DNA of 36,725 bases from an uncultured Steroidobacter sp. (GTDB lineage Bacteria; Pseudomonadota; Gammaproteobacteria; Steroidobacterales; Steroidobacteraceae). A program made the translations under genes and the position numbers. Location: contig CAMLEO010000032.1 of assembly GCA_946478975.1 (NCBI GenBank), positions 1 to 36,725 of the forward strand, given 5' to 3'. Of the stretch, positions 5,885-18,242 are shown piece after piece. Positions within the stretch are counted from its first letter, which is position 1, and each line of letters opens with the position of its first letter. The notes beneath the pieces were generated by a model. That model ran no database searches. It had not been told where the DNA came from and saw nothing but the letters and a program-made list of their open reading frames with translations.

Positions 5885-8806
5885 ATGAGAAATGTTGCTG
5901 TATCGGCGGCCGTGTCGGCCGTGCTCTATTCTTTTGCTATCGGGGCGCACGCCCAGGCCAGTTCAGAGGCCGGTTCTGAGCCAAGCTCGGGGGCGCCAAC
6001 GGCGGCACCTGCCGAGTCGCAGAACACATCGAACGCGAATGCCGTAGAGGAAGTGGTCGTCACCGGCTTCCGCGAAAGCCTGGCGCAGGGCATCGAGCTG
6101 AAGCGCGAAGCCATCGGTGTTCGCGACTCCATCGTCGCCGAGGACATCGGCAAATTCCCCGAGCAGAACGTTGCAGACTCGTTGCAACGTATTCCGGGCG
6201 TGTTCCTGAGCCGTGACGGCGCGAGCAACGAAGGCCAGCGCATCAGTATCCGCGGCCTGGGTTCGCAGTACTCGCTGACAACGATCAACGGTGCGCCGGT
6301 CCGCACCACCTCATCGCAGAACGTCGGCAGCTCGACGCGCGATTTCAACTTCGACGTGTTTCCTTCGGAGCTGTTCGGCCGCGTCGACGTTTACAAGACG
6401 CCGCAGGCGAGCCTGGAAGAGGGCGGCATCGGCGGCAACATCGATTTGCAGACGCCGCGTCCGTTCGACAGCAACGAGCGTGTCATTCGCTACGGCGGTG
6501 CATACAACTACAACAGCCAGTCGGAAGAGTGGACGCCGCGCGGCTCGCTGCTGGTCAGCGACACGTGGGGCAATTTCGGTGCGCTGCTCGGCGTGGCCTA
6601 CGCGAAGAACATCAACGAACGCTCCGGCTTTCAGTCGACGGGTGGTTACAACACCAGCGCGCTCGGCCAGCGTCCGTATCTGGGACAGACCACGCCGAAT
6701 ACCTTCGGACCGTTCCAGTTCCAGCTGAACTTCAACGATCCGCGCACCAATCTCGGCAACCTGACGCGTCAGCAGGTCGAGAATGCTTTCCTGCCGCGTT
6801 TCTATCGCGTGTACACCTCGAACAACGAGCGTGAGCGCATGGGCACGGTGGCGTCGTTGCAGTTCAAGAACGATCGCCTGGAAGTGAGCCTCGACGGCAT
6901 CTTCTCCAAGCTGCAGGACGCGCCCGACGAATACACATTCGGCGTAGCGGTGCGTAACTCTCGCACGGTGGCCGGCACGACTGCGGCGCCGGGTACGGCT
7001 GGAAACAACGGCCTGGTGCCGGTCGACGTGCACATCGATCAGTACAACAATCTGTACGGCACGTTTGCGAACGCGAGCTACCTCGGCGAGAGCTTCTATC
7101 GAAACGCGGAGACCGAGTTCAAATACGGCATCCTGCGCGGCGCCTACGACTTGACCGACACGTTGAAGCTGTCGGCGGCCGTCAATGCCAGCGACAGCAA
7201 CGCCTGGTACTCGGAAAATCGAATCTTCTACAACATCTACGGTGTGACCTCGACGTTCGATCCCACCGGCAATGTGAGCTATCCGAGCATCACGTCGCCG
7301 GTCGATTACACCAATCCCAGCAACTACTCTGCAGCGGACCTGGGCTTTGCGTTGAATCGCGAAATCGATCGCCAGGGCACCGGCCGGCTGCAGCTGGATT
7401 GGGACGCGGGCCAGTGGGCCGGCATCGAATGGTCGGCGCTGGTGGGCGCGAGCCACGTGAACACGACCAAAATCGTGCAGCGCCAGGACGGCACCGCGCT
7501 CGCCAAGTCGCGCACCCTGCCGACCGGCGGTACGTTTTCGACCCTCAATGTGTTCTCTTATATGAATCCGTACATCCAGTACGGCAGCCTGGAGAACGGC
7601 GGCAACCCGGGCTATCCGTCGCAGTTCGCGACCTTCCCGCGGCAGTTCGTGATGGGCTTTCTCAACGCGAACGGCGTGAATGCAGCGGCGCCGGTGCGGC
7701 TGAACCAGGCGTTCGATGCTCAAGAGGCCGTGACTGCAGCTTACGTTGAAGTGAATGGCACAACCGATATCGCCGGCCACGAGCTGCGTGGAAACATCGG
7801 CATGCGCTACGCAGATACCGACGTGACCATCAACAACTATTACAGCATCGGCAACGGTCAGTTCGCGCCGCAGGAAATCGAGGGCGGATATCACAACTAT
7901 CTGCCGTCGCTGAGCCTCGCATTCGATATCACGCAGGATCTCGTGCTGCGCGGTTCGGCGGGCAAGACGATCACGCGCGCGGCGCTGGTGAATATCGCCA
8001 GCGGCACGGTGGTGCCGAATATTTTCAACGCGGAGATCACCGTCGGCAATCCGAACCTGGAGCCGCAGGTCGCGACGCAGTTCGACATGGGCCTGGAGTG
8101 GTACTTCGCTCCCGGCGGCCTGCTGAGCGGCGGCGTGTTCAAGAAGAGCCTGGATGGTACGGCGACGCCGGTCGTCGACCTGGTGACGCTGGGATCGACC
8201 GGCCTGCCGGACAGCGCGTTCAACGCGCTCGCACTCGGCTATCCGAGCGGCGACATCCCGGACGACCTGCTGTTGCGCCGGACGCGTTACATCAACCAGG
8301 GCACGATCGATCTGAAGGGCATCGAGCTCGCCTATCAGCAGACGTTCAATTTCCTGCCGGCGCCGTTCGACGGCCTCGGCACGATCCTGAGCTACACCAA
8401 CGTCGACACGCAAGGTTATAACTTCGTGACGACCGAAGGCCGGAGCATCTCGGTCGCGCTGGTGCCGGAGACCGCGTACAGCCTCACGGCCTACTATGAA
8501 AAAGGGCCGTTTGCGGTGCGCACGTCTTATAACTACCGCGGCAAGAGCGTCCCGAACGGCAGCCAGGTGAACAGCGGCAACGACCAGATTCCGTACAACT
8601 CGGAGCTGGGCTTCCTCGACGCTTCCATCAGCTATCGCTTCAGCGAGGCGCTGGAAGTGCGCTTCGATGCGCTGAACCTGACCAACGAAAACACTTACAT
8701 CTATTATCAGGATCCGGACGGTCCGAGCGGCAACGGCAGCAGCCGTCGCGACAACTCTTACTACAACGGTAAGACGTTCTCGCTCGGCATCCGCGGCGGT
8801 TTCTGA
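5885..8806 (+). CDS. TonB-dependent receptor, Xanthomonas/Caulobacter type
   Basis: A 973-residue outer-membrane receptor starting at the ATG at 5885 (after a GGGGG-rich site); a GTG-type upstream start at 5807 lies in the promoter and would bury the signal peptide. Residues 1-24 (VSAAVSAVLYSFAIGAHAQA) are a signal peptide. A TonB-box-like EEVVVTGF, a plug domain (IGKFPEQNVADSLQRIPGV, then QRISIRGLGSQYSLTTING) and a large beta-barrel follow, ending in Phe (SLGIRGGF) as outer-membrane barrels do. The plug motifs are those of the TIGR01782 class, whose members often import oligosaccharides. As first gene of the GH105/kdu/GH2 operon, it most likely imports pectin-type or other unsaturated uronate oligosaccharides using TonB energy. 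The exact ligand cannot be read from sequence. Confidence 0.92.
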   Translation: MRNVAVSAAVSAVLYSFAIGAHAQASSEAGSEPSSGAPTAAPAESQNTSNANAVEEVVVTGFRESLAQGIELKREAIGVRDSIVAEDIGKFPEQNVADSLQRIPGVFLSRDGASNEGQRISIRGLGSQYSLTTINGAPVRTTSSQNVGSSTRDFNFDVFPSELFGRVDVYKTPQASLEEGGIGGNIDLQTPRPFDSNERVIRYGGAYNYNSQSEEWTPRGSLLVSDTWGNFGALLGVAYAKNINERSGFQSTGGYNTSALGQRPYLGQTTPNTFGPFQFQLNFNDPRTNLGNLTRQQVENAFLPRFYRVYTSNNERERMGTVASLQFKNDRLEVSLDGIFSKLQDAPDEYTFGVAVRNSRTVAGTTAAPGTAGNNGLVPVDVHIDQYNNLYGTFANASYLGESFYRNAETEFKYGILRGAYDLTDTLKLSAAVNASDSNAWYSENRIFYNIYGVTSTFDPTGNVSYPSITSPVDYTNPSNYSAADLGFALNREIDRQGTGRLQLDWDAGQWAGIEWSALVGASHVNTTKIVQRQDGTALAKSRTLPTGGTFSTLNVFSYMNPYIQYGSLENGGNPGYPSQFATFPRQFVMGFLNANGVNAAAPVRLNQAFDAQEAVTAAYVEVNGTTDIAGHELRGNIGMRYADTDVTINNYYSIGNGQFAPQEIEGGYHNYLPSLSLAFDITQDLVLRGSAGKTITRAALVNIASGTVVPNIFNAEITVGNPNLEPQVATQFDMGLEWYFAPGGLLSGGVFKKSLDGTATPVVDLVTLGSTGLPDSAFNALALGYPSGDIPDDLLLRRTRYINQGTIDLKGIELAYQQTFNFLPAPFDGLGTILSYTNVDTQGYNFVTTEGRSISVALVPETAYSLTAYYEKGPFAVRTSYNYRGKSVPNGSQVNSGNDQIPYNSELGFLDASISYRFSEALEVRFDALNLTNENTYIYYQDPDGPSGNGSSRRDNSYYNGKTFSLGIRGGF

Positions 8807-8809
8807 CCG

Positions 8810-8850
8810 TTGCGAATCGAAGGATTCGCAAAAGGGAATCCCGCGGGATT
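8810..8850 (+). promoter_or_regulatory. Intercistronic hairpin plus palindrome between receptor and GH105 genes
   Basis: TTGCGAATC (8810-8818) and GATTCGCAA (8823-8831) form a perfect 9-bp stem with loop GAAG. Six bases later, AATCCCGCGGGATT (8837-8850) is a perfect 14-base palindrome, followed by AGGAG of the GH105 gene. There is no U-run, so an mRNA-stabilising or attenuating element that adjusts receptor against enzyme levels is more likely than a full terminator. Confidence 0.5.
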
Positions 8851-8861
8851 AGGAGAAGAGG

Positions 8862-10010
8862 ATGACAGTGCGTTTGTTTGCAACAACCATCGCCCTGACC
8901 GCGCTGACTGCGGTTGTTCCGCAAGCAGCGCAGGCTCAAACCTCGAATGCACCGCTGGACACAGCGGTGCATCTCGCGGACTGGCAGCTCGCCCGGATGG
9001 GGCAGGTGGTGGCTTCGCGCAAGACCAACGAAACCGAGAATCCGCGCAGCTGGGAACAAGCTGTGTTCTGGGTCGGCATGACCGCGCTGGCGGATGCGGG
9101 TGCACCGTCTCGTATCCGCCAGGCGGTCATGAAAATGGGCCAGGCCAATGCATGGCAGCCTGGCTCCCGAACCTACTTCGCCGACGATCACACCATCACG
9201 CAGTCCTACCTGTGGGCTGCGGCGAACGGCAAGGGTGAGGCGGCTCGTGCGCCCACCCGCAAAGTTTTCGATACCGTCATCAACAAGCCGGCAGTCACGA
9301 CCCTGGCGTTCTACGTGCCGCCGGAAGGTTACGGCGCGGCCGAATGTTTGAAACGCTGGTGCTGGTGCGACGCCTTGTTCATGGCGCCGCCGGCATTCGT
9401 CGAATTGTCCAAACAAACCGGCGACGATCGCTATCGCAGCTTCGCCATGAAGGAATGGTGGGCCACCACCGACTTCCTGTTCGATCCGGTCGAGCATCTC
9501 TATTATCGCGACAGCCGTTTCTTCGAACGCCGCGACGCCAAGGGTCGCAAAATGTTTTGGAGTCGCGGCAACGGCTGGGTCTTCGGCGGCATCGCGCGCA
9601 CGTTGCCGTCTCTCGCCGAGGGCAGCCCCGATCGCAAACGCATGGGAGCATTGTTCGTTGAAATGGCAGCTCGTCTGCTAGTGTTGCAAAAGCCCGATGG
9701 TTACTGGCCGCCGTCGCTGCTCGCGCCGGAGGATTCGCCGCCCGAAACCAGCGGCACCGGCTTTTATACCTACGGCATGGCCTGGGGCATCAAAGCGGGG
9801 CTGCTGCCGCGTGATCAATACGAACCTGTGGTCCGCCGAGGTTGGGCGGCATTGACCAGAGCAATCCAGCCCGACGGCCGCTTGGGTTGGGTGCAGCAGG
9901 TGAGCGATCGGCCCGAGTCGGTGGCAGCGAGCGACACGCAATATTATGGTGTCGGCGCTTTCCTGTTGGCGGCGACCGCCGTGGCCGAACTGGACAAGTC
10001 CGCGCCCTGA
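8862..10010 (+). CDS. GH105 unsaturated rhamnogalacturonyl/uronyl hydrolase
   Basis: This 382-residue protein has a Sec signal peptide (about 1-26, ending QAAQAQ), so it should be periplasmic. The mature part is an alpha/alpha-barrel of the GH105 family: [14 protein letters not shown] (Asp170 at the expected catalytic position), [17 protein letters not shown] (about 228-244), [16 protein letters not shown] and the late [16 protein letters not shown]105 enzymes hydrate the 4,5-double bond of the non-reducing-end uronate left by polysaccharide lyases and release 5-keto-4-deoxyuronate. That product is the substrate of KduI, encoded 23 bases downstream, so the order matches the pathway. Specificity (galacturonyl-rhamnose or glucuronyl) cannot be set. 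The ATG at 8862 has AGGAGAAGAGG just upstream. The length is normal for the family. Confidence 0.9.
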   Translation: MTVRLFATTIALTALTAVVPQAAQAQTSNAPLDTAVHLADWQLARMGQVVASRKTNETENPRSWEQAVFWVGMTALADAGAPSRIRQAVMKMGQANAWQPGSRTYFADDHTITQSYLWAAANGKGEAARAPTRKVFDTVINKPAVTTLAFYVPPEGYGAAECLKRWCWCDALFMAPPAFVELSKQTGDDRYRSFAMKEWWATTDFLFDPVEHLYYRDSRFFERRDAKGRKMFWSRGNGWVFGGIARTLPSLAEGSPDRKRMGALFVEMAARLLVLQKPDGYWPPSLLAPEDSPPETSGTGFYTYGMAWGIKAGLLPRDQYEPVVRRGWAALTRAIQPDGRLGWVQQVSDRPESVAASDTQYYGVGAFLLAATAVAELDKSAP

Positions 10011-10033
10011 CGCGGCACACGGAGGATCGTCTG

Positions 10034-10866
10034 ATGTTCGAAAAGACTTATTACGCCACTCATCCCGACATGATGAATGGCGCGTCCAACCAGGACCTGC
10101 GCGATCGTTACCTGGTGTCGAATGTATTTCGCACCGGCGAGATCGTGCTGAATTATTCCCACGGCGAGCGCTTCATCATCGGCGGCGCCGTGCCCACGGC
10201 TCAGCCGCTGTCGCTGCCTCGCCAGACCGAGCCGGAAAGTGCCAAGGGCCATCCGCTGCTCGAACGTCGCGAGCTGGGCGTCGTCAACATCGGCAAGGGC
10301 GAAGGCACGGTCACCGTCGACGGCAAGCCGATTCCGCTGGCCAAGTACGAAGCGCTGTACGTGCCGATGGGTTCGAACGACGTTGAATTCGCCGGCGAAG
10401 GCGCGCGTTTTTATCTGCTCAGCGTGCCCGCTCACGCGCCGTTTCCGCTGCGGAAGATCACATTGGCGGACACGAACCCGATGCAGCGGGGCAGCCCGGA
10501 AACGGGCAACCAGCGCACGATTCATCAGCTGGTGTTGCCCCACACCTGTCGCAGCGCCTCGCTGTGCCTCGGCCTCACCAAGCTCGCGCCGGGCAGCGTC
10601 TGGAACACCATGCCGCCGCACGTGCATGAGCGCCGCTCGGAGATCTATTTGTATTTCGACCTGGAAGGCACCAATCACGTGTTTCATTTCATGGGCCGGC
10701 CGGACGCGCTGCGCGACATCGTGATGAAGAACGAAGACATCGTGATCTCGCCGCCGTGGTCGGTGCACATGGGCGCCGGCACCAGCAATTACACTTTCAT
10801 CTGGGCCATGGCCGGTGAAAACCTCGACTACAACGACATGAATGTCTACGACGTGTGCCAGCTGCG

Positions 10867-10870
<4 letters not shown>
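10034..10870 (+). CDS. kduI: 5-dehydro-4-deoxy-D-glucuronate isomerase
   Basis: The 278-residue protein has the same length as E. coli KduI and keeps its zinc ligands at the same positions: His196, His198 and Glu203 in [12 protein letters not shown], and His245 in [10 protein letters not shown]. KduI is a cupin enzyme that converts 4-deoxy-L-threo-5-hexosulose uronate (5-keto-4-deoxyuronate) to 2,5-diketo-3-deoxygluconate in the cytoplasm. Start and end match the family ([26 protein letters not shown]). GGAGGA lies 7 bases before the ATG. It is 23 bases after the GH105 gene, and its stop overlaps the kduD start by four bases (ATGA), so the two are translationally coupled. It should be induced with the operon when the FadR-type regulator is released. 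Confidence 0.96.
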
Positions 10871-14846
<3,976 letters not shown>

Positions 14847-14856
14847 CATTTCCGAT

Positions 14857-14888
14857 TCGAGCGCGTCGGAGGGATCCTACGCGCTCGA
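14857..14888 (+). terminator. Hairpin after the GH2 gene, possible operon terminator
   Basis: TCGAGCGCGT (14857-14866) and ACGCGCTCGA (14879-14888) form a perfect 10-bp GC-rich stem; GGA/TCC inside can add three pairs. It starts 11 bases after the GH2 stop. The downstream bases are CCTTCCCTAAAG, not a T-run, so termination would be weak or factor-assisted. Confidence 0.5.
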
Positions 14889-14896
14889 CCTTCCCT

Positions 14897-14924
14897 AAAG
14901 AAATATTCAGCTGGATATTTCTTT
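14897..14924. promoter_or_regulatory. AT-rich inverted repeat upstream of the second TonB receptor
   Basis: AAAGAAATAT (14897-14906) and ATATTTCTTT (14915-14924) are perfect inverted 10-mers around TCAGCTGG. The AT-rich composition stands out in this GC-rich DNA. With the following T it could be a second, U-rich terminator element for the GH2 operon, or an operator for the receptor at 15117. The rest of the gap up to 15116 shows only a weak promoter candidate (TTGGCC at 14964, TGTACT at 14986). Confidence 0.45.
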
Positions 14925-15116
14925 TCCCGCTGCTCCCGCGTGGCCTATCAGCAACGTGCGCGATTGGCCCCAGACGTACTCCAGTTGTACTCTCGACACG
15001 AAACTCGAGCGCTGAACGCAATCGGCGCCTGGGGGTACACAGTATTACCGGCCGGGCAGGGACAGCCAATTATCCCTACTGCGGCCCATGCTTATAACGT
15101 CGCGGAGGGAGCTTTC

Positions 15117-18014
15117 ATGTCGATGCATACGTCTGTCAGGCGCGCGGTCCGGTGCGCGCTGTTTCTAGGCACGGCTGCCGTCGTTGGCAGCACATTTTCG
15201 TCCGCCGTCCTGGCTGCCGAAGAGGGTAAAGACAAAAAAGACGACATTACGGAAATCGTAGTCACCGGTTCGCGCATTGCGCGGCCCGAGATCGAGGCTT
15301 CGACGCCGGTGCAGATCATCAATGCCGACGCCATCACGGCGCAGGGCGCACCAAACATTGCCGATATCTTGCAGAAGCTGCCGTCGGTGGGCACGCCTGG
15401 CGTGTCGCGCACCAACAGCAACTTCCTCACCTCCAGCAACGGCGTTTCCACGATCAATCTGCGCAACATGGGTGACAAGCGCACGCTGGTGCTCATCAAC
15501 GGTCGCCGCGTCGTCTCCGGCGTCGGCGGCACATCGACGGTGGACATCAACAACATTCCCACCGACCTGATCGACAACGTACAAGTGCTCACCGGCGGCG
15601 CGTCGGCCGCGTATGGATCGGAAGCCGTCGCGGGTGTCGTGAACTTCACGTTGAAAAAGGATTTCGAGGGCGTGGCGCTGCGCGCGCAGACCGGCCTCAC
15701 CAGCGAGAACGATCGCAAGCAGAATCTCTGGTCGCTCACGTTCGGTCAAAACATCACCGAGCACGGCAATGTCACTTTCAACATTCAGTACGACAAGGAC
15801 TATGGCCTGCGCTCGCGCGACCGCAAGATTTCTGCGAACGACAATCCCAATCGCAGCAGCTTCGCGCCGCAAGGTGTGTTCGATCCGAACAGCCTGAATA
15901 CCGGCGAGGACGATTACACCGGCGCGCGGTGGACGTACGACGCGAACAACCAACTGAAGAAGGGCTTCGTGACCGCGGTCGATGGCTTCAACCGCAATCA
16001 TGAGCGATACATTGCCGTGCCGCTGGAGCGCAAGCTCTATACATTGCTCGCGCACTACGACATCACCGAGCGCACCAAGGTGTTTTTCGAAGGCGGCTAT
16101 TCGGACATGGATTCGCGTTCGAGCCTGGAGCCGCTGGCCACCAGCAATGCCGATGCGGTGTTGCCGGACGGCACTGTCTCCGAAGGCCTTTCGCTCGACA
16201 ATCCATTCATTCCCGCCGCGATCCGTGCCGACATGATCGCCGCGAACGCCCCGACGCTCGGTGTCATCAAACGTATGAACGGGGTGTTCGATCGTTCGAA
16301 CGTCAACACGCGCGACTTCCGTCGCTACGTGGTCGGCTTCGAAGGCGAAGTGTTCAACAACTGGAAGTGGGATGTGTTCTACAACCACAGCCAGACCAAG
16401 GAATACACCGCCTCGCAGACGGCGCTGCGCGATCGTTATTACTATGCGCTCGACGCGATCGCCGGCCCCGATGGCACGCCGATCTGTCGCGACGCTGCCG
16501 CGCGAGCCAACGGTTGCGCGCCGTTCAATCCGTTCGGATTCAACTCGGCGTCGCCGGAAGCAGCTGCGTATATCACCAACAACGGTCAACTCGACACGTA
16601 TCACGCGCGCGTCGAGCAGAAACAAGTGGCGGCCAACATCACCGGTCCGGCGTTTGCGATGCCGGCCGGCGATCTGATGGTCGCGGCCGGCATCGAGCGT
16701 CGCTGGGAGGAGAGTGCCGAGAAATATTCGGCGGACACCCAGGCCGGCAACACCATGGGTAATGCGCTGAGCAATACGTTCGGCGATTACACGGTGAACG
16801 AAGCTTACGTCGAAGCCATCGTGCCGCTGCTCAAAGACCTGCCGGCGGTGAAGTCGCTGGACATCGAAGGTTCCGCTCGCGTCGGCGACTACTCCACCGT
16901 CGGCAATGTGTTCAGCTGGAAAGGCGGATTGACCTGGGCGCCGATCGACGACGTGCGTTTTCGGGCCGTCTATTCGAAGGCGACGCGCGCACCGAATATC
17001 GGCGAGTTGTTCGGCGGAGCGAATCAAACATTCCCCACCGGCCTCACCGATCCTTGCGACGGCACCACCTTGACGAGCACCGGGCCGGTGGCGGCCTACT
17101 GCCGTTCGATTCCAGGCGTCCTGGCGGCGATCAATGCGAGTCCGGACAAGGTGTTCCAATACAGCCAGGGCGACTTGCAGAGCATCCAGGGCAACGACAG
17201 CGGCAATCCGAACGTCGGCGAAGAAGAAGCGCAGACGTGGACGGTCGGTTTGGTGTTCACACCAACGTTTGCGCCAAATTTCACTGCATCGGTCGATTGG
17301 TTCCAGATTCAGATCGACGACGCGATCACGCTGCTGCCGCGTCAGTATGCAATCGATCAATGCGTGAACAGCGCTGGAGCATCGCCATTCTGCTCATATT
17401 TGACCCGCGAGGTGCCGACGACGGCGCGCCCGCGTACACCAGGAACGATCTATCAAATCGACGCCAACTACATCAACGCAGCATCTATCAAGACGACGGG
17501 TGTGGACGTCGCGGGTGCTTATTCATTCGAGTTTGGCGGCAGTCAGCGCCTGCGTTTCGCGCTCAATTACACGTATCTGGACGAGCTCAGCCTGGAGCCG
17601 GTCAAGGGCCAGCCGACCTTCGACAACGTCGGTCAGCTCAACGGCACCGGCCGCCTCGGCGCGGGCTTCGAACATCGCGCCAACGCGTTGATCAATTACA
17701 GCGTCGCGAATTTCTCGGCGCAGTGGCGCACCAACTATTTGAGCAGCATCGAAGACACGCGCGGGCAGGACGACCCAGCCCTCGTGCCTTTCAACCGGAT
17801 CGATGCCTATTTCTATCACGACATGCAGCTGCGCCTGAACCTGGGCAGCGAGGAGCAGTACGGCGTTTATCTCGGTGTCGACAATGTGTTCGACAAGAAG
17901 CCGCCGGTGATCAATCAGCTGATGGCCTCGCACATCACGGGCACGGAGACGGCTGCGGATACCTACGATCCGATCGGTCGTTTCATTTACGGAGGTGTGC
18001 AGCTGAAATTCTGA
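15117..18014 (+). CDS. TonB-dependent receptor
   Basis: A 965-residue outer-membrane receptor starting at the ATG at 15117 with GGAGGGA 7 bases upstream; a farther in-frame start near 14940 lies in promoter-like DNA. Residues 1-33 are a signal peptide (FLGTAAVVGSTFSSAVLAAE). The TonB box ITEIVVTGSRI leads into a plug domain (ADILQKLPSV, STINLRNMGDKRTLVLINGR, GGASAAYGSEAVAGVVNF) and a barrel ending FIYGGVQLKF. It belongs to a different receptor class from the one at 5885. It follows the GH2 gene after two hairpins and is closed by a strong hairpin, so it is probably its own transcript. It could serve the uronate locus or take up the product of the peptide cassette that begins 228 bases later; sequence does not decide. 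Confidence 0.9.
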   Translation: MSMHTSVRRAVRCALFLGTAAVVGSTFSSAVLAAEEGKDKKDDITEIVVTGSRIARPEIEASTPVQIINADAITAQGAPNIADILQKLPSVGTPGVSRTNSNFLTSSNGVSTINLRNMGDKRTLVLINGRRVVSGVGGTSTVDINNIPTDLIDNVQVLTGGASAAYGSEAVAGVVNFTLKKDFEGVALRAQTGLTSENDRKQNLWSLTFGQNITEHGNVTFNIQYDKDYGLRSRDRKISANDNPNRSSFAPQGVFDPNSLNTGEDDYTGARWTYDANNQLKKGFVTAVDGFNRNHERYIAVPLERKLYTLLAHYDITERTKVFFEGGYSDMDSRSSLEPLATSNADAVLPDGTVSEGLSLDNPFIPAAIRADMIAANAPTLGVIKRMNGVFDRSNVNTRDFRRYVVGFEGEVFNNWKWDVFYNHSQTKEYTASQTALRDRYYYALDAIAGPDGTPICRDAAARANGCAPFNPFGFNSASPEAAAYITNNGQLDTYHARVEQKQVAANITGPAFAMPAGDLMVAAGIERRWEESAEKYSADTQAGNTMGNALSNTFGDYTVNEAYVEAIVPLLKDLPAVKSLDIEGSARVGDYSTVGNVFSWKGGLTWAPIDDVRFRAVYSKATRAPNIGELFGGANQTFPTGLTDPCDGTTLTSTGPVAAYCRSIPGVLAAINASPDKVFQYSQGDLQSIQGNDSGNPNVGEEEAQTWTVGLVFTPTFAPNFTASVDWFQIQIDDAITLLPRQYAIDQCVNSAGASPFCSYLTREVPTTARPRTPGTIYQIDANYINAASIKTTGVDVAGAYSFEFGGSQRLRFALNYTYLDELSLEPVKGQPTFDNVGQLNGTGRLGAGFEHRANALINYSVANFSAQWRTNYLSSIEDTRGQDDPALVPFNRIDAYFYHDMQLRLNLGSEEQYGVYLGVDNVFDKKPPVINQLMASHITGTETAADTYDPIGRFIYGGVQLKF

Positions 18015-18025
18015 TTCGAGCGCAC

Positions 18026-18059
18026 GCGCCTGCACGGTTGGGAGGAACCGTGCAGGCGC
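18026..18059 (+). terminator. Strong GC-rich hairpin after the second TonB receptor
   Basis: GCGCCTGCACGGTT (18026-18039) and AACCGTGCAGGCGC (18046-18059) are perfectly complementary, giving a 14-bp stem with loop GGGAGG. It lies 12 bases after the receptor stop. The lack of a T-run is common for GC-rich proteobacterial terminators. It separates the receptor transcript from the peptide cassette. Confidence 0.7.
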
Positions 18060-18164
18060 TCACCTGCGGTACCGAAGTACGATTGAGCATCATCGGGGCT
18101 TGGAATCTCATGTCCGCTCGCTGTAGAGTTCGCCCCGGGATGATGATTTCAAATGCAACTATCA

Positions 18165-18193
18165 TTGCGCCTGCGAATATCCGGCGATATTAG
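18165..18193 (+). promoter_or_regulatory. Candidate promoter with an embedded inverted repeat for the di-haem/peptide cassette
   Basis: TTGCGC (18165-18170) and TATTAG (18188-18193) are 17 bases apart and resemble a weak sigma-70 promoter. AATATC and GATATT (18176-18181 and 18186-18191) form an inverted repeat across the spacer and -10, where an operator would sit. The di-haem gene begins 49 bases later. No repressor gene lies beside it. Confidence 0.3.
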
Positions 18194-18242
18194 ACAAGAA
18201 ATATTTGAGCTCTACAGAAAACTAACACCGGGAGAAATCAGC

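Noticed and set aside
6311..8413. 700-codon open frame on the minus strand inside the first TonB receptor
   Set aside because: It is an antisense shadow of a high-GC gene, with Arg/His/Ala-rich composition and no family motif; the plus-strand receptor is unmistakable.
15165..17360. 731-codon open frame on the minus strand inside the second TonB receptor
   Set aside because: Same reason: low-complexity Arg/Val-rich translation opposite a clear receptor gene.
17054..18193. Plus-strand frame running past the end of the second receptor
   Set aside because: It is a +1 shadow of the receptor barrel and then crosses the terminator hairpin; its composition is Arg/Gln-rich without motifs.
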